Shown here: positions 1 through 8,004 of the stretch, piece after piece
How positions within the stretch are numbered: the first letter of the stretch is position 1
Layout: every line of letters begins with the position of its first letter
Assembly: GCA_024636755.1 (NCBI GenBank)
Contig: JAGXGL010000006.1
Coordinates: 1-55,449 of the forward strand
DNA from: Guyparkeria sp.
Lineage (GTDB): Bacteria; Pseudomonadota; Gammaproteobacteria; Halothiobacillales; Halothiobacillaceae
Direction: 5' to 3'
DNA: 55,449 nucleotides
Made by a program: the position numbers and the translations under genes
Notes under the pieces: generated by a model
Told to the model about the DNA's origin: nothing
What the model saw: the letters and a program-made list of their open reading frames with translations, nothing else
Databases searched by the model: none

Positions 1-19
1 ACGGTGAAAGCCCTTCGAT

Positions 20-96
20 GGTGACTGTAGCTCAGTTGGTAGAGCCCCGGATTGTGATTCCGGTGGTCGTGGGTTCGAATCCCATCAGTCACCCCA
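20..96 (+). tRNA. tRNA-His (anticodon GTG)
   Basis: Cloverleaf seen directly: acceptor arm GTGACTG (21-27) pairs with CAGTCAC (86-92), the T-arm contains GGGTTCGAATCCC, and the anticodon loop TTGTGAT reads GTG (His). The G at position 20 can pair with discriminator C93, the extra G-1 typical of tRNA-His, so I start the gene there. The 3' CCA (94-96) is encoded. A terminator follows at once, so this is the end of a transcript whose upstream part lies outside the window. Confidence 0.95.
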
Positions 97-107
97 CCAT
101 AGCGTCG

Positions 108-138
108 AAAAAACCCGCCTGAGATGGCGGGTTTTTTC
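108..138. terminator. Intrinsic terminator, bidirectional
   Basis: A perfect stem (AAAAAACCCGCC with GGCGGGTTTTTT, six-base loop) is flanked by A-runs and T-runs, so it can work in both directions. It ends the tRNA-His transcript on the + strand and lies about 65 bases downstream of the reverse-strand FlhB-like gene. Confidence 0.9.
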
Positions 139-201
139 GTGTCTGACAACTTGTCAGAGTCAGCGGCGGTCCATCCGTGATCCCGGCGTTCCGAACGCCG
201 A

Positions 202-549
202 TCAGCGGTCGTTCTCGTCGCCCTGTTCACGGGCGCGGCGTAGCACGTCCTCGTGCCGGTCGTTGACGTAGAGCGCATAACTCAAGACCTCGGCCACGGC
301 GCGGAACAGCGCTTCGGGGATGTGGTCGCCCAGGTCGATCTCGGCCAGCGCACGGGCGAGCATCGGGTCTTCGACGGCCGGCACCCCGGATTCCCGTGCC
401 ACCTCGATGATGCGGCGGGCCAGTTCGTCCTGGCCGGTGGCCACCACCTGGGGCACGTCCGTGCCGTCGTAGGACAGGGCAATCGCTCGGCGTGGACCGT
501 TGGTTGGGCGACGCTGCTTGCCTGTGCCACTTTTGCCTGGGTCGCTCAT
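202..549 (-). CDS. FlhB C-terminal-domain-like protein (type III export switch family)
   Basis: This 115-residue protein resembles only the cytoplasmic C-terminal domain of FlhB/YscU export-switch proteins. Visible parts are AIALSYDG near residue 23, then QDELARRIIEVARESGVP, a PMLARAL segment, and IPEALFRAVAEVLSY near the end. Full-length FlhB is about 350-380 residues with four membrane helices, and none are present here. The NPTH self-cleavage motif that normally precedes AVAL in FlhB is replaced by NGPRR, so autocleavage is not expected. Its ATG overlaps the stop of the upstream FliK-like gene (ATGA), suggesting translational coupling. Stand-alone FlhB-like proteins are known in flagellated bacteria, but their role is unclear. 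An accessory part in flagellar export or hook-length control is inferred. Confidence 0.85.
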   Translation of the reverse strand: MSDPGKSGTGKQRRPTNGPRRAIALSYDGTDVPQVVATGQDELARRIIEVARESGVPAVEDPMLARALAEIDLGDHIPEALFRAVAEVLSYALYVNDRHEDVLRRAREQGDENDR

Positions 550-2084
550 GCCTGCTCGCTCAAAAAGCCCTGCGGGGCGGAATCGCCGGCGGCCGAGGCG
601 GTGTCGGGTTCGAGCCGGGCCTGCGCGCTGACCGGTGGTGGGCCGGGATGTGCGGCCAGGCGCCCGGGGGTGAATCCGGCATCGGCCAATCCACGGGCCA
701 ATGTGGGCCGCGTGGTCTCCAGTACGCTCACCGTCTCCGGTTGGTCGGCGAAGAGATCGACATCAATCCGTTCTCCCCGCATGACCAGGGCGGCATGCAG
801 GGGTCCGAGCCGCGGCCACTCCATCGCCAGATCGATGCGCCAGCGACCGCCACCGCTTTGTGCCTCGCCCGAGTCATCTTCCTCCCGAATCGACAGCCGC
901 AGTGTATGTGCCTCGTTGGCCAGTTGCATCGGGATTTCCAGCAGCCAGGTGGGCTGGTTGGGCCCGGTCTGCGTGCCGGCCGCCGCGCCCGCCGCCCCCT
1001 GGGAGAGGGCGGTGGCAAGCTGGCTGCGCTCGACCTGCTCGCCGAGCCGCTGCATGAATTCGAGCGTGGCCTGTCGAGTGGCCGGGTCGCGCGGGGCCAG
1101 ATCTGGCTGGCTGCGCAGGCTGCGGGCGGCTTGTTGGAGCATGGTGCCCAGCGGGGTTTCCATGAATCCTTGTCCCTGGCCGCCGGGCGCCGGCATGGGC
1201 CCGCCCACGCCGGCAAGCGGGTTGGGTTGTTTGGCGGGATTGGCCGGCGTGGCCAGCCAGCCGGCGACCAGCCCCTGGATGAGCCGCGGCTCGCGCAGTG
1301 CCGAGAGCAGTGGCAACAGCCCGTTGAGTCCCGGGGGAATGGTCTGCGCTGGTGCCGTTGGCGCGGCCTGCCCTGAGGTCGGGGTGTTCGCCTGGGTCAT
1401 CGGCTGGCTTGCCGATGTGCTCGCCCGGGCGAGCGCGGCGCGCATCACCGATTCCGTGGACCCTGCCGTGCCACTCGACTGGGCCGCCTGTAACACCGAG
1501 GCCGGGATTGATGGCTGAGACGCGCCCGTCTGGCGATGCGTGCCCGGCGGGTTTGCCGGCTGGGTTGATTGAGCGGGCGGCATCGCGTTCTGGCCATTGG
1601 TCGCCAACGAGCCGCCGGGGGCCCGAGTTGGAGCGCCCGCGTTGCCCGTCGCATTACCCGTACCGGTGCCCGCGCCGGGCGGGACGGCGGGTGGCGGCGT
1701 CCCCATGCCGGTGACGGCCGGTGGGGCTCCGGCCTGCGGGGCGGCCGTGCCAGTCGCGCCACTGGGAGGCAGGCGAGCGAGGGCCTGGAGCAGGTTGCGG
1801 GTCAATTGTGCCTGGTCGAGTTGGCGAGGGTCGGGCGGGGGGGCAAGCGGGCGCAAATGGACCTGCTCGCCGAGCCGAGTGACCACCAGGTCGATGGCCT
1901 GGCCTGCTTTCAACGGGTGCTGCGTGGTGACCTGAAGCTGCCCGCCGGCCACCGACAGCATGGCGCGCTCCCCGGGGCGTGCGTCCGACAGCGAAATGGC
2001 CGCTAGACGCTGACCCGTCTCCAGGCGGAGGACCGGCCCGGTGGTGGTCGTCTGGCCGGGTTGTTCGACCTTGAGAATCTTCAT
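546..2084 (-). CDS. FliK-like flagellar hook-length control protein (first copy)
   Basis: This 512-residue protein has a basic, ordered N-terminus, a long low-complexity middle rich in Pro, Ala, Gly, Gln and Thr (about residues 120-270), and a C-terminal region resembling the FliK Flg_hook domain (about residues 395-470, with WRIDLAMEWPRLGPLHAALV and a following RIDVDLFA strand). FliK-family proteins measure hook length and interact with FlhB. The start has a GGAGA ribosome site five bases upstream. The next gene is the FlhB-like protein, overlapping by four bases, and the pair diverges from fleQ. A second FliK lies in the main operon at 9827-11509, so one of the two probably has a specialised or modified role. 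The low-complexity middle is normal for the family. Confidence 0.8.
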   Translation of the reverse strand: MKILKVEQPGQTTTTGPVLRLETGQRLAAISLSDARPGERAMLSVAGGQLQVTTQHPLKAGQAIDLVVTRLGEQVHLRPLAPPPDPRQLDQAQLTRNLLQALARLPPSGATGTAAPQAGAPPAVTGMGTPPPAVPPGAGTGTGNATGNAGAPTRAPGGSLATNGQNAMPPAQSTQPANPPGTHRQTGASQPSIPASVLQAAQSSGTAGSTESVMRAALARASTSASQPMTQANTPTSGQAAPTAPAQTIPPGLNGLLPLLSALREPRLIQGLVAGWLATPANPAKQPNPLAGVGGPMPAPGGQGQGFMETPLGTMLQQAARSLRSQPDLAPRDPATRQATLEFMQRLGEQVERSQLATALSQGAAGAAAGTQTGPNQPTWLLEIPMQLANEAHTLRLSIREEDDSGEAQSGGGRWRIDLAMEWPRLGPLHAALVMRGERIDVDLFADQPETVSVLETTRPTLARGLADAGFTPGRLAAHPGPPPVSAQARLEPDTASAAGDSAPQGFLSEQA

Positions 2085-2403
2085 GCGGTCTCCGGTCGCG
2101 GACAGTGGCCGGGTGGGTAAGCGGGGGTGCTTGCCGATGGTAGGACGGCCCAGTGTCGCTCACAAGCCACAGGGGGTCTCACGGGATTTCCCTGCGAGTG
2201 ACAATGTTTTGACATGTCGCGAGGCTCACGCTAATTTCGTGTGAACTTTTGATTCCTTGTGAACTTTCCTGCTCCTCTGCTGTCCGGCGCGCCCTGGTTC
2301 CTGCCGGGCGGTGAGCGCAGGAGCGCAACAGTTTGCTCGGAAAGATAAATAAAAAACAACAAGAATCGGCGGCGATCGACCGCCGAGCACCCAGGAGAAG
2401 AGC
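2085..2403. other. Divergent control region between the FliK-like gene and fleQ
   Basis: This 319-base non-coding interval separates two divergent flagellar genes. It contains a candidate sigma-70 promoter toward fleQ, a direct repeat of TGTGAACTTT (2240-2249 and 2258-2267), an AT-rich patch (about 2341-2362) and a hairpin, TCGGCGG/CCGCCGA (2366-2386), just before the fleQ ribosome site AGGAG (2393-2397). I found no convincing promoter reading toward the FliK-like gene. Confidence 0.6.
2209..2237 (+). promoter_or_regulatory. Candidate sigma-70 promoter for fleQ
   Basis: A perfect -35 box TTGACA (2209-2214) is followed by a 17-base spacer and TAATTT (2232-2237), a weak -10 box. It would give a leader of about 160 bases. 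The perfect palindrome GACATGTC (2211-2218) overlaps the -35 box. The weak -10 lowers confidence. Confidence 0.4.
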
Positions 2404-3828
2404 ATGCCGCTGCCTCAACCCCTTTGCTGGATCGACAGCAAGGCGCCCGAGGCGTCGTTACTCAACGAGCAATTGACGCTGCTCGGTTTCCATACCTGCA
2501 CTGGTTCGCCGCAGTCCGTGCCCGATGAGCCGTTGTGCCGCCTGACATTCGCCGCCGATGGCGCGGTCGAGGCGGCCAATTCCAGCAGCCAGTCCCCGTG
2601 GGTGGTGCTGGGCCAGCTTGACGGCACCCCGCCCGTTCCGCCGTTGGCCCAGTTGCCCTGGCCGGTGCCACTGGACACGCTGCAGGCCGTGCTCGCGCCG
2701 ATGAAGAGCCGCTGGCGCGGTGAGCGACTGCGTCATGAAAATCGTGGCCTCATCGGCAACAGCCCGGCACTCGAGGGCGTGCGTCACGAGGTTGCCCAGG
2801 TCGCCCCGACGGATGCCACCGTGCTGATTCTGGGCGAAACCGGCACCGGCAAGGAAGTGGTCGCACGGATGATCCACATGCTCTCCGAGCGGGCCGACAA
2901 GCCCTTCGTGCCGGTCAACTGCGGGGCCATTCCCGGCGAGTTGCTCGAATCGGAGCTGTTCGGTCACGAGAAGGGGGCCTTCACCGGTGCGATCACCCAG
3001 CGCAAGGGACGTTTCGAACTGGCGCAGGGCGGCACCATCTTTCTCGACGAGATCGGTGACATGCCGTTCTCCATGCAGGTCAAGATCCTGCGGGTGCTGC
3101 AGGAGCGCAAGTTCGAGCGCGTCGGCGGCAGTGCCTCGTTCGATGCCGACGTGCGCATCGTGGCGGCGACGCACCGTGATTTGCTCTCGATGGTCGACGA
3201 GGGCAAGTTCCGCCAGGATCTCTATTACCGTCTCAACGTCTTCCCCATCCAGACGCAGCCGTTGCGCGCCCTGCGCGACGATCTGCCGGAGATCGCCTCG
3301 GCACTGATCGAGCGTCTGCACCGCGACGGGCGCCCGGCGCCAACCCTGACCGAGGCCGTGATCTCGGTGCTCAAGCAACACGACTGGCCCGGCAATGTGC
3401 GTGAGCTGGCCAACGTGCTCGAACGGATGGGCATCCTCGCGGCGGACCGTCCGGCGCGGGTCGCCGATCTCCCCGCGCACCTGCAGCATCTCAGCCCGTC
3501 GGTGCCCGAGTCCGAGTCCGACCGCAGGGCGTCGCCGGTCACGGATCACCCGACAGCCGAACGACTTGATCCTGACCCGCGCAGCATCTGGTCGCTGACC
3601 GAGAACCTTGGTCCGCGATTGCCGCTGACCCCGGAGGAGGTCGAAGACTGCGATCTGACGCTACCGGAGGAAGGCATCTCGCTGAAGGCACAGCTCGAGG
3701 CGATCGAGCAGGCCTGGATCCAGGCGGCGTTGACACAGGCCGAGGCGGTGGTTGCCCGGGCCGCCCGGTTGCTGGGTATCCGTCGAACCACCCTGGTCGA
3801 GAAGATGCGGAAGTACCAGATCGGTTGA
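2404..3828 (+). CDS. fleQ: Sigma-54-dependent flagellar master regulator FleQ
   Basis: This 474-residue enhancer-binding protein has a FleQ-like N-terminal receiver-type domain (about 1-115) without an obvious phospho-acceptor pocket, an AAA+ domain (about 115-355) and a C-terminal Fis-type helix-turn-helix (about 430-474). Walker A GETGTGKE is near residue 144, the sigma-54 contact motif GAFTGA near 191, and Walker B FLDEIGD near 213. GAFTGA is intact, so it should activate RNA polymerase with sigma-54. In Pseudomonas and Vibrio relatives (FleQ/FlrA) it turns on early flagellar operons and may respond to FleN and cyclic-di-GMP. A sigma-54 promoter lies just downstream before fliE, which supports the call. 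The fleS-fleR pair often found after fleQ is absent here. Confidence 0.9.
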   Translation: MPLPQPLCWIDSKAPEASLLNEQLTLLGFHTCTGSPQSVPDEPLCRLTFAADGAVEAANSSSQSPWVVLGQLDGTPPVPPLAQLPWPVPLDTLQAVLAPMKSRWRGERLRHENRGLIGNSPALEGVRHEVAQVAPTDATVLILGETGTGKEVVARMIHMLSERADKPFVPVNCGAIPGELLESELFGHEKGAFTGAITQRKGRFELAQGGTIFLDEIGDMPFSMQVKILRVLQERKFERVGGSASFDADVRIVAATHRDLLSMVDEGKFRQDLYYRLNVFPIQTQPLRALRDDLPEIASALIERLHRDGRPAPTLTEAVISVLKQHDWPGNVRELANVLERMGILAADRPARVADLPAHLQHLSPSVPESESDRRASPVTDHPTAERLDPDPRSIWSLTENLGPRLPLTPEEVEDCDLTLPEEGISLKAQLEAIEQAWIQAALTQAEAVVARAARLLGIRRTTLVEKMRKYQIG

Positions 3829-3847
3829 TTACCCGCCTTTGCCTGAA

Positions 3848-3865
3848 CTGGCACGTGTCCTGCTA
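3848..3865 (+). promoter_or_regulatory. Sigma-54 promoter of the fliE operon
   Basis: The sequence CTGGCACGTGTCCTGCTA matches the -24/-12 consensus (TGGCACG, four bases, TTGCW) with one change in the -12 element. The GG at 3850-3851 and GC at 3862-3863 have the required 12-base phase. Transcription should start near 3875, about 35 bases before the fliE ATG. FleQ, encoded immediately upstream, is the obvious activator. Confidence 0.85.
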
Positions 3866-3909
3866 GAGACTGACGCAAGTCAATCCGCGACAGTCAACGA
3901 GGTGGGTCC

Positions 3910-4254
3910 ATGAGCGGCAACGACATGTCAGTCGATCAGATCCTTTCCCAGATGCAGCAACTGCGCACCGCGGCCACCCAGCGCCCGGAGGCCATCAATC
4001 CGGCTGCGCAGGGCGTCAATGAAGTCGAGCGCAGCAATTTCGCCGACGCGCTGACCCAGGCGGTCGGGCAGGTCAACGAGGCGCAGCAGACCACCGGTGA
4101 TCTCAAGAACCGCCTGCAGGCGGGTGACGATCAGGTGACGCTCACCGAGGTCATGCTCGCTTCGCAACGATCCTCCGTGGCCTTCGAGGCAACCCTCCAG
4201 GTGCGCAATCGACTGGTTCAGGCCTATGAAAAGGTCATGAACATGCCGTTGTAA
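3910..4254 (+). CDS. fliE: Flagellar hook-basal body protein FliE
   Basis: This 114-residue protein of usual FliE length ends in the family-typical helix (SQRSSVAFEATLQVRNRLVQAYEKVMNMPL). FliE links the MS-ring (FliF) to the proximal rod and is exported by the flagellar type III apparatus. It is the first gene after the sigma-54 promoter and is followed by fliF, as in most bacteria. The start has an AGGTGGG ribosome site; an internal ATG five codons later is possible but less well placed. Confidence 0.95.
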   Translation: MSGNDMSVDQILSQMQQLRTAATQRPEAINPAAQGVNEVERSNFADALTQAVGQVNEAQQTTGDLKNRLQAGDDQVTLTEVMLASQRSSVAFEATLQVRNRLVQAYEKVMNMPL

Positions 4255-4304
4255 TGCCTCGTTTTATTCCGTCACCCGCTTTCTCCTGATTCGGACACCA
4301 CGTC

Positions 4305-6089
4305 ATGGCCCAAGGTTCTGCTATCACCACCACCCCGACCGGCAGCGGCGAAAGCCCGCGCTGGATCCGGCAAATGGATGCGTTCACGCAGTCGTCAAGT
4401 TTCCGTCAGCTGTTGCTGCTGATCGCGTTGGCGGCGGTGATCTCGTTCATGGTCGGCTTCTTCTTCTGGGGGAGCGGCAAGTCGATGGTGCCCCTGTACC
4501 AGTCGCTGGATGCCCAGTCCTCCGCCGAAGTGGTCGACGCGCTCAAGGCCGCGGGCGAGCCCTACGAGTTGGCGAACGATGGCACGGTGATGGTGGGCAC
4601 CGATCGCCTGCCCGAGGTTCGCATGCTGATGGCCCAGCAGGGCCTGCCGGGCGGCGATGGCGTCGGGCTGGAGATGCTCAACCAGGACCAGTCGCTCGGC
4701 ACCAGTCAATTTATTGAGCAGGCGCGTTACCGGCGTGCAATCGAAACCGAGCTGGCCCGCTCGATCCAGACGATCGGCGCGATCCGCGCCGCCCGCGTGC
4801 ACCTGGCCCAGCCCGAGAAATCGGTATTCGTGCGCGATCGAAAGACGCCGACCGCGTCGGTCGTGGTCGATATCAAGGGCGGCAGCAGCCTGGGTCGGGG
4901 GCAGGTCAACGGTATCGTTCACCTGGTCGCCTCCAGCGTCAACGATCTTTCCCCCGAGAACGTCAGCGTGGTCGATCAAGGCGGCAACCTGCTGACCAAC
5001 GAGGGCGACGATGCCGCCGGCATGGGACTGACCAGCCGCCAGTTCCAATACCGTCAGAATCTTGAACAGGCCTACGCGCGACGGATCGAGTCACTGCTCG
5101 CACCGATCGTCGGGTCGGATCGCGTCCGGGCCCAGGTGTCCGCGGATATCGATTTCTCCCGTCGCGAAGGCACCAGCCAGACGTATGGCCCCGGTGAAGG
5201 CGTCCTGCTCAGTGAGCAGCTCAACGAGACCGTTCGCTCGCTGGGCCGTGGCGAGGGTGTCGTCGGGGTGCCGGGCGCGATAGCCAACCAGCCGCCGGGC
5301 GGTGGTGAGGTCAATCCGGGGGGCGGCGACGGTGGCTTGGCCGCGCCGCAGGACCTGACCGTCGAGGAATTCCAGACCCTGGTGCAGACCCCGATCGATA
5401 GCGATCGCAACGAGACGCGCAACTACAACGTCGATCGCAATATCGAGCACATCCAGTTCGCCAGTGGGCAGATCGAAAAGCTCAGCGTCGCCGTCTTGCT
5501 CGACGAGAACGCCACTGCCGGCGGGGCGGCGGCCGATGCCGAGGACCAGGCGGCCGCCGAGGCCGCGGCCCAGGCCCGCACCGAGCGTCTGGAACAGATG
5601 CGTGCGCTGGTGGCCCAGTCCGTCGGCATCGACGAGGCTCGTGGCGATCAGGTCACATTGAGTACCTTCGCGTTCGTCGACCAGGACATCGAGCCGGTTA
5701 CCACGCCGATGTGGGAGCAGGGCTGGTTCTGGTCCACCTTGAAGAATGCCGGCATTGGCCTGGCCATGCTGCTGGTGTTCCTGTTGGTCGCCCGGCCGTT
5801 GCTGAAGATGCTCGCCGAGAGTCGTCGTGAGCGCGTGGCCACGTCGAGCGAGCTGACCGATCAGTCCGGACAACAGGGGCCGCAGTACACTATGCCGACC
5901 CAGTACCCGGACGAGCGTCGGGCGCAGACCGAGGAAGAGGGATACGACGAGGACGATCTCTCCAACGTGCCCGAGCTGATCGGCAACGCGAGCTACACCG
6001 ACAAGCTGCGCCAGCTGCGCAAGAGCGTCAACCACGATCCCAAGGCGGTCGCTGCTGTCATCAAGCAGTGGACCCACGAGGAGCACTGA
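4305..6089 (+). CDS. fliF: Flagellar MS-ring protein FliF
   Basis: This 594-residue inner-membrane ring protein has a first membrane helix at about 33-53, the periplasmic YscJ/FliF ring-building region and FliF C region, and a second membrane helix at about 483-499, followed by a cytoplasmic tail that binds FliG. The periplasmic part has a Gly/Pro/Ala-rich stretch (about 325-350) and an Ala-rich stretch near 405-425, common in this family. The tail ends with a conserved LRQLRKSVNHDPKAVAAVIKQW segment typical of the FliG-binding end. The ribosome site is weak (only GGA upstream), unlike its neighbours. fliG follows after six bases. Confidence 0.97.
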   Translation: MAQGSAITTTPTGSGESPRWIRQMDAFTQSSSFRQLLLLIALAAVISFMVGFFFWGSGKSMVPLYQSLDAQSSAEVVDALKAAGEPYELANDGTVMVGTDRLPEVRMLMAQQGLPGGDGVGLEMLNQDQSLGTSQFIEQARYRRAIETELARSIQTIGAIRAARVHLAQPEKSVFVRDRKTPTASVVVDIKGGSSLGRGQVNGIVHLVASSVNDLSPENVSVVDQGGNLLTNEGDDAAGMGLTSRQFQYRQNLEQAYARRIESLLAPIVGSDRVRAQVSADIDFSRREGTSQTYGPGEGVLLSEQLNETVRSLGRGEGVVGVPGAIANQPPGGGEVNPGGGDGGLAAPQDLTVEEFQTLVQTPIDSDRNETRNYNVDRNIEHIQFASGQIEKLSVAVLLDENATAGGAAADAEDQAAAEAAAQARTERLEQMRALVAQSVGIDEARGDQVTLSTFAFVDQDIEPVTTPMWEQGWFWSTLKNAGIGLAMLLVFLLVARPLLKMLAESRRERVATSSELTDQSGQQGPQYTMPTQYPDERRAQTEEEGYDEDDLSNVPELIGNASYTDKLRQLRKSVNHDPKAVAAVIKQWTHEEH

Positions 6090-6095
6090 TTTCCC

Positions 6096-7136
6096 ATGGC
6101 CCAGGCACCCGAAGCGAATTTCCCGAAGGAAACCCCCCTCATCGGCCTCAAAGGGCCGGAAAAGGCGGCCATTCTGATGATGGCGCTGGGTGAGGAGTCT
6201 GCCGCGCAAATCTTCGGGCAGCTCGACCCGCGCGAGGTGCAGAAGATCGGCCAGGCCATGGCGGTCCTGAAGAACGTCACCCGCCCGCAGATCCAGGCGG
6301 CACTCGACGAGTTCTCCGACGATTTGGAAAACCAGACCGGTCTTGCCTTGGGGTCGGACGACTACATCCGCAACGTGTTGACTCGAGCGTTGGGCGAGGA
6401 CAAGGCCGCTGGCCTGCTCGAACGGATCTCGTCGCAGGGCAACCGGCGTAATCTGGAATTTCTCAAGTGGATGGACGCGCGGTCGATCGCCGAGATCATC
6501 CGCTACGAGCATCCCCAGATCATCGCGATCGTGCTCTCACACCTGGAAAGCGACCAGGCCGCCGAGATCCTGCAGATGTTGCCGGAGAACACCCGTACCG
6601 ACATCGTCCTGCGCATCGCTCACCTCGAGGGGGTTTCACCGCAGGCCCTCGAGGAACTCGACGACATCATGGAGCGTCAGGCTTCTGGCACCCAGGGCGG
6701 CAAGTCCTCCAAGGTCGGCGGCGTGAAGATCGCCGCCGGCATCATGAACTTCCTCGAATCCAACGTGGAAGAGGAGTTGATGGGGCGCGTCAAGGAGACC
6801 GACGAGGAACTGGGCGTCCAGATCGAGGACCTGATGTTCGTCTTCGCCAACCTGGTCGAAGTCGAGGACCGCAGCCTGCAGGTGCTGCTGCGCGAGGTTC
6901 CGGCCGACAAGCTTCTGCTGGCGATGAAGGGCGCCGATTCCGAGCTCAAGGAAAAGATCTTCGGCAACATGTCGCGTCGCGCCGCCGAGATGATGCGCGA
7001 CGATCTCGAAACCCTCGGCCCGACTCGCCTGGCCGACGTGGAGGCCGCGCAGAAGGAAGTCCTGCAGGTTGCCCGTCAACTCTCCGATGAAGGCAAGATA
7101 GCCCTGGGTGGCGGTGGTGGCGATGAGTTCATCTGA
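6096..7136 (+). CDS. fliG: Flagellar motor switch protein FliG
   Basis: This 346-residue protein has the three FliG parts in order: an N-terminal FliF-binding domain, a middle domain with the conserved EHPQ motif (about residues 137-140) and a C-terminal domain carrying the charged torque helix (about 275-310, with the RSLQVLLREVP and KLLLAMKGAD segments). FliG forms the rotor C-ring top and transmits torque from stator units. Length matches the family. Its last bases overlap the start of fliH. Confidence 0.97.
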   Translation: MAQAPEANFPKETPLIGLKGPEKAAILMMALGEESAAQIFGQLDPREVQKIGQAMAVLKNVTRPQIQAALDEFSDDLENQTGLALGSDDYIRNVLTRALGEDKAAGLLERISSQGNRRNLEFLKWMDARSIAEIIRYEHPQIIAIVLSHLESDQAAEILQMLPENTRTDIVLRIAHLEGVSPQALEELDDIMERQASGTQGGKSSKVGGVKIAAGIMNFLESNVEEELMGRVKETDEELGVQIEDLMFVFANLVEVEDRSLQVLLREVPADKLLLAMKGADSELKEKIFGNMSRRAAEMMRDDLETLGPTRLADVEAAQKEVLQVARQLSDEGKIALGGGGGDEFI

Positions 7137-8004
7137 CGTCGCGCCGGCCCTCACCCGGCCCCTGGAAGCCTCCGACTGGCAGGATCTGGTCGGGGCCTGG
7201 GAGCTGCCGGATTTCAGCAACCCGCCGGCCGAGGAAACCCCCGACGAGCCCGACCCGGCCACGGCCGAGGAGCATGCCGAGGCGCGTGCCGAGGCCGAAA
7301 AGCGCGGTTACGAGGCGGGCCTGCAGAAAGGTCGCGATGCCGGCTATCAGGAAGGAATGGCCGCCGCCCGGGAGCAGATCGAAAGCGTCGAGAATCGCCT
7401 GCGTGGCTGGCTGTCGCATCTGGAGCGGCCGCTGGCCCTGCTCGACGACGAGGTCACCGAGCAGCTCACGGCGCTGGCAACCCAGATCGCGCGCGTCATG
7501 GTGGCCCGCGAGGTCCAGGCCGACAACAGCGGACTGCCGTCGATCGCCCGCGAGGCGCTCGCGGCCCTGCCGGTGTCCGTGCGAACGGTGACCCTGCGTT
7601 GCTCGCCTGATGACCAGGCGGCGCTGCGCGAGCTGATTGAGGATCCGCGCTTTGAGACACTCGATCTGCGGCCCGATCCGACGGTCAGTGCCGGTGGCGT
7701 GATTGTGGAATCGGGCGATGCCCGCGTGGATGCCAGTCTGGCCAATCGCTGGGCGGCCACGCTCGATCACCTGATCGGTCGGGTCTATCCCGGCCCGGAC
7801 CAGCCGGTTCCCGAGGCCGCCGCGACGACGTCGGGAACGGATCGGTCTGATGAGGCCGCCGAGCCGGCGGAGCAATCCATCGAAACGGAGGCGGCCGGGA
7901 CGGATGGCCCGGCCGCCGATCCAGTCCCTGACGCCGAGGAGGCGTCGCAGGCCGATGAGCCCCAGTCGGAGGAGCGCCGCGATGACCGATCCCGGACTGC
8001 GTGA
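7123..8004 (+). CDS. fliH: Flagellar export ATPase regulator FliH
   Basis: This 293-residue protein has an acidic N-terminus, the hallmark run of spaced Gly/Ala residues in a coiled region (EKRGYEAGLQKGRDAGYQEG, about residues 62-80), and the conserved C-terminal FliH domain (about 100-220). After it comes a long Glu/Ala/Pro-rich tail (about 230-293) beyond the usual FliH end. FliH dimers bind FliI and tether it to the export gate. I chose ATG 7123, which overlaps the fliG stop by 14 bases; GTG 7108 is a longer alternative. The coding region overlaps fliI by 23 bases, consistent with coupling. Confidence 0.9.
   Translation: MSSSDVAPALTRPLEASDWQDLVGAWELPDFSNPPAEETPDEPDPATAEEHAEARAEAEKRGYEAGLQKGRDAGYQEGMAAAREQIESVENRLRGWLSHLERPLALLDDEVTEQLTALATQIARVMVAREVQADNSGLPSIAREALAALPVSVRTVTLRCSPDDQAALRELIEDPRFETLDLRPDPTVSAGGVIVESGDARVDASLANRWAATLDHLIGRVYPGPDQPVPEAAATTSGTDRSDEAAEPAEQSIETEAAGTDGPAADPVPDAEEASQADEPQSEERRDDRSRTA

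Noticed and set aside
253-1518. A 421-codon open frame on the + strand
   Set aside because: It lies opposite the FliK-like and FlhB-like genes, both of which have recognisable domains. In GC-rich DNA the opposite strand often stays open, and the translation has no family character.
2126-2135. GCCGATGG as a sigma-28 -10 box
   Set aside because: No TAAA-type -35 at correct spacing, and it faces away from the nearby flagellar FliK-like gene.
2458-3549. A 363-codon reverse-strand frame within fleQ
   Set aside because: Antisense to the AAA+ domain of FleQ with His/Arg-rich random composition; a coding shadow.
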